From NCBI GenBank assembly GCA_002336115.1, contig DDEN01000038.1, positions 1 through 48,212 of the forward strand: a stretch of 48,212 bases of DNA, written 5' to 3'. The translations under genes were made by a program, and so were the position numbers. This DNA comes from Chitinophagaceae bacterium UBA1953. GTDB lineage: Bacteria > Bacteroidota > Bacteroidia > Chitinophagales > Chitinophagaceae. The notes under the pieces are model-generated. The model was given only the letters and a program-made list of their open reading frames with translations, did not search any database and was not told where the DNA came from. Below, one piece after another: positions 47,292 to 48,212 of this stretch. The first letter of the stretch is position 1, and each line of letters starts with the position of its first letter.

Positions 47292-48212
47292 TTACCATCC
47301 AAGAATCCATGCAAACATGAGTGGAGCAACAATGGTTGCATCACTTTCTACAATGAATTTGGGAGTGTTGATGTCGAGCTTACCCCATGTGATTTTTTCG
47401 TTGGGAACTGCACCACTGTATGAGCCATATGATGTTGTTGAATCACTGATCTGGCAGAAATAACTCCAGAAAGGAACATCATGCCATTCAAGATCCTGGT
47501 ACATCATCGGCACAACACAAATCGGGAAATCGCCTGCAATGCCACCGCCAATCTGGAAGAAACCAACACCTTTACCACTACTGTTCTGCCTGTACCATTC
47601 GGTTAAAAAAACCATGTATTCAATACCGCTTTTAACGGTACTTGCTTTCAGTTCGTTTTTGATGACATAGCTGGCAAAAATGTTACCTGTTGTGCTGTCT
47701 TCCCATCCGGGTACAACAATCGGAATATTTTTTTCGGCCGCAGCAATAATCCAACTGTCTTTCGGATCAATTTCATAATACTGCTGCAAATCTCCACTCA
47801 ATACAACTTTGTATAAAAACTCATGAGGAAAATAACGTTCACTTTTTGCCTCAGCGTCTTTCCATTGCTTTTCCAGATGCTTTTGCAGGCGGCGGAAAGC
47901 TTCTTCTTCAGGAATACAGGTATCAGTTACACGGTTGTAATGGTTTTCGAGTAAATCCCATTCTTCCTGCGGTGTAAGATCACGATAGTTGGGTACACGC
48001 TTATAATGACTGTGTGCTACAAGGTTCATCACATCTTCTTCCAGGTTGGCACCGGTACAACTGATGATTTGTACTTTATCCTGCCTGATCATTTCTGCAA
48101 GACTTAGTCCAAGTTCTGCAGTACTCATTGCACCTGCAAGGGTGATCATCATTTTACCACCATCGGCTAAGTGGGCTTCGTAACCTTTTTTCGCTGGTTG
48201 AAGCATCATACA
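47292..48212 (-). CDS. Deoxyhypusine synthase family protein, 5' end outside the window
   Basis: The visible about 305 residues match the bacterial deoxyhypusine-synthase-like family, including MITLAGAMSTAELGLSLAEM, the NAD-site segments SCTGANLEED and VPGWEDSTTGNIFASYV, and WHDVPFWSYFCQISDSTTSYGSYSGA. In eukaryotic DHS the catalytic Lys lies in GGGxxKHH; here that position reads GGGIAGDFP, so the Lys is absent. Bacteria have no eIF5A, and homologues are thought to act in polyamine synthesis. The first residues seen (LQPAKKGYEAHL) align inside the family N-terminus, so the true start lies beyond the edge and the ATG at 48209 is internal. Confidence 0.9.
   Translation of the reverse strand, partial: CMMLQPAKKGYEAHLADGGKMMITLAGAMSTAELGLSLAEMIRQDKVQIISCTGANLEEDVMNLVAHSHYKRVPNYRDLTPQEEWDLLENHYNRVTDTCIPEEEAFRRLQKHLEKQWKDAEAKSERYFPHEFLYKVVLSGDLQQYYEIDPKDSWIIAAAEKNIPIVVPGWEDSTTGNIFASYVIKNELKASTVKSGIEYMVFLTEWYRQNSSGKGVGFFQIGGGIAGDFPICVVPMMYQDLEWHDVPFWSYFCQISDSTTSYGSYSGAVPNEKITWGKLDINTPKFIVESDATIVAPLMFAWILGW

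Noticed and set aside
1..48212. CRISPR arrays, IS elements, integrases or defence genes
   Set aside because: No regularly spaced direct repeats, transposase motifs or known defence proteins were found. The repeats seen are short words or single inverted pairs.

Overview
The window looks like an ordinary chromosomal stretch of a Bacteroidota bacterium, most likely of the family Chitinophagaceae. The evidence is: a gliding/type IX secretion lipoprotein (GldH); a secreted PKD protein with a type IX sorting tail; a TonB-dependent receptor with a carboxypeptidase-like N-terminal domain; a glycoside hydrolase 3/beta-lactamase fusion; promoters of the Bacteroidota type (TANNTTTG at -7, TTTG or TTG near -33); and mostly absent Shine-Dalgarno sequences. 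The genus assignment is inference. No phage, insertion sequence, integrase, CRISPR array or toxin-antitoxin pair was seen.

Layout. 1-2.5 kb: the 5' part of a tRNA-Phe and recQ. 2.7-6.5 kb: kdsD and manC (surface sugar precursors), a convergent pair of small genes, and a MurG-like glycosyltransferase. 6.5-10.1 kb: a DMT permease, a LOG-family protein and an AspT/YidE-type transporter. 10.2-18.5 kb: cell-wall and secreted proteins (GH3/beta-lactamase fusion, PKD protein, PBP4-type carboxypeptidase) around mutL. 18.6-23.5 kb: a K+ channel, a ureohydrolase-like protein, and a small secreted protein followed by a TonB receptor. 23.6-32.5 kb: pheS, an orphan membrane protein, an epimerase, a carboxypeptidase-domain protein, lpxD, yicC and gldH with a two-component system. 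32.5-37.1 kb: batD, an SDR, a YjjG-type phosphatase and three small secreted proteins that may bind metal. 37.2-40.4 kb: a phospholipid operon (CPBP protease, cdsA, lipoprotein, psd). 40.5-48.2 kb: dusB, an MBL hydrolase, an ALDH-glutathione peroxidase-HlyIII operon, tadA, a lipoprotein, superoxide dismutase, and a deoxyhypusine-synthase-like gene cut by the window edge.

How the genes fit together. Several groups serve the envelope: KDO and GDP-mannose supply, lipid A acylation, CDP-diacylglycerol and phosphatidylethanolamine synthesis, peptidoglycan turnover and type IX secretion. A second theme is oxidative and metal stress: SOD, glutathione peroxidase, ALDH, a YHS protein and a cysteine/histidine protein. 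Promoter boxes a few bases upstream of start codons allowed several gene starts to be corrected (pheS, lpxD, mutL, gldH, batD).

Most interesting signals. (1) MutL appears to have lost all three metal-binding motifs of its endonuclease domain and carries a word-repeat linker. (2) A ureohydrolase has lost most Mn ligands, and a deoxyhypusine-synthase homologue lacks the catalytic lysine. (3) Short intergenic repeat families are dispersed through the window, including a 23-bp element present twice in opposite orientation about 18 kb apart. (4) A Rho-independent terminator lies in the divergent lpxD-yicC gap with no gene to terminate, suggesting a small RNA. (5) Two unlinked small secreted proteins share a C-terminal FHPP motif. 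I found no clear new defence or mobile system.
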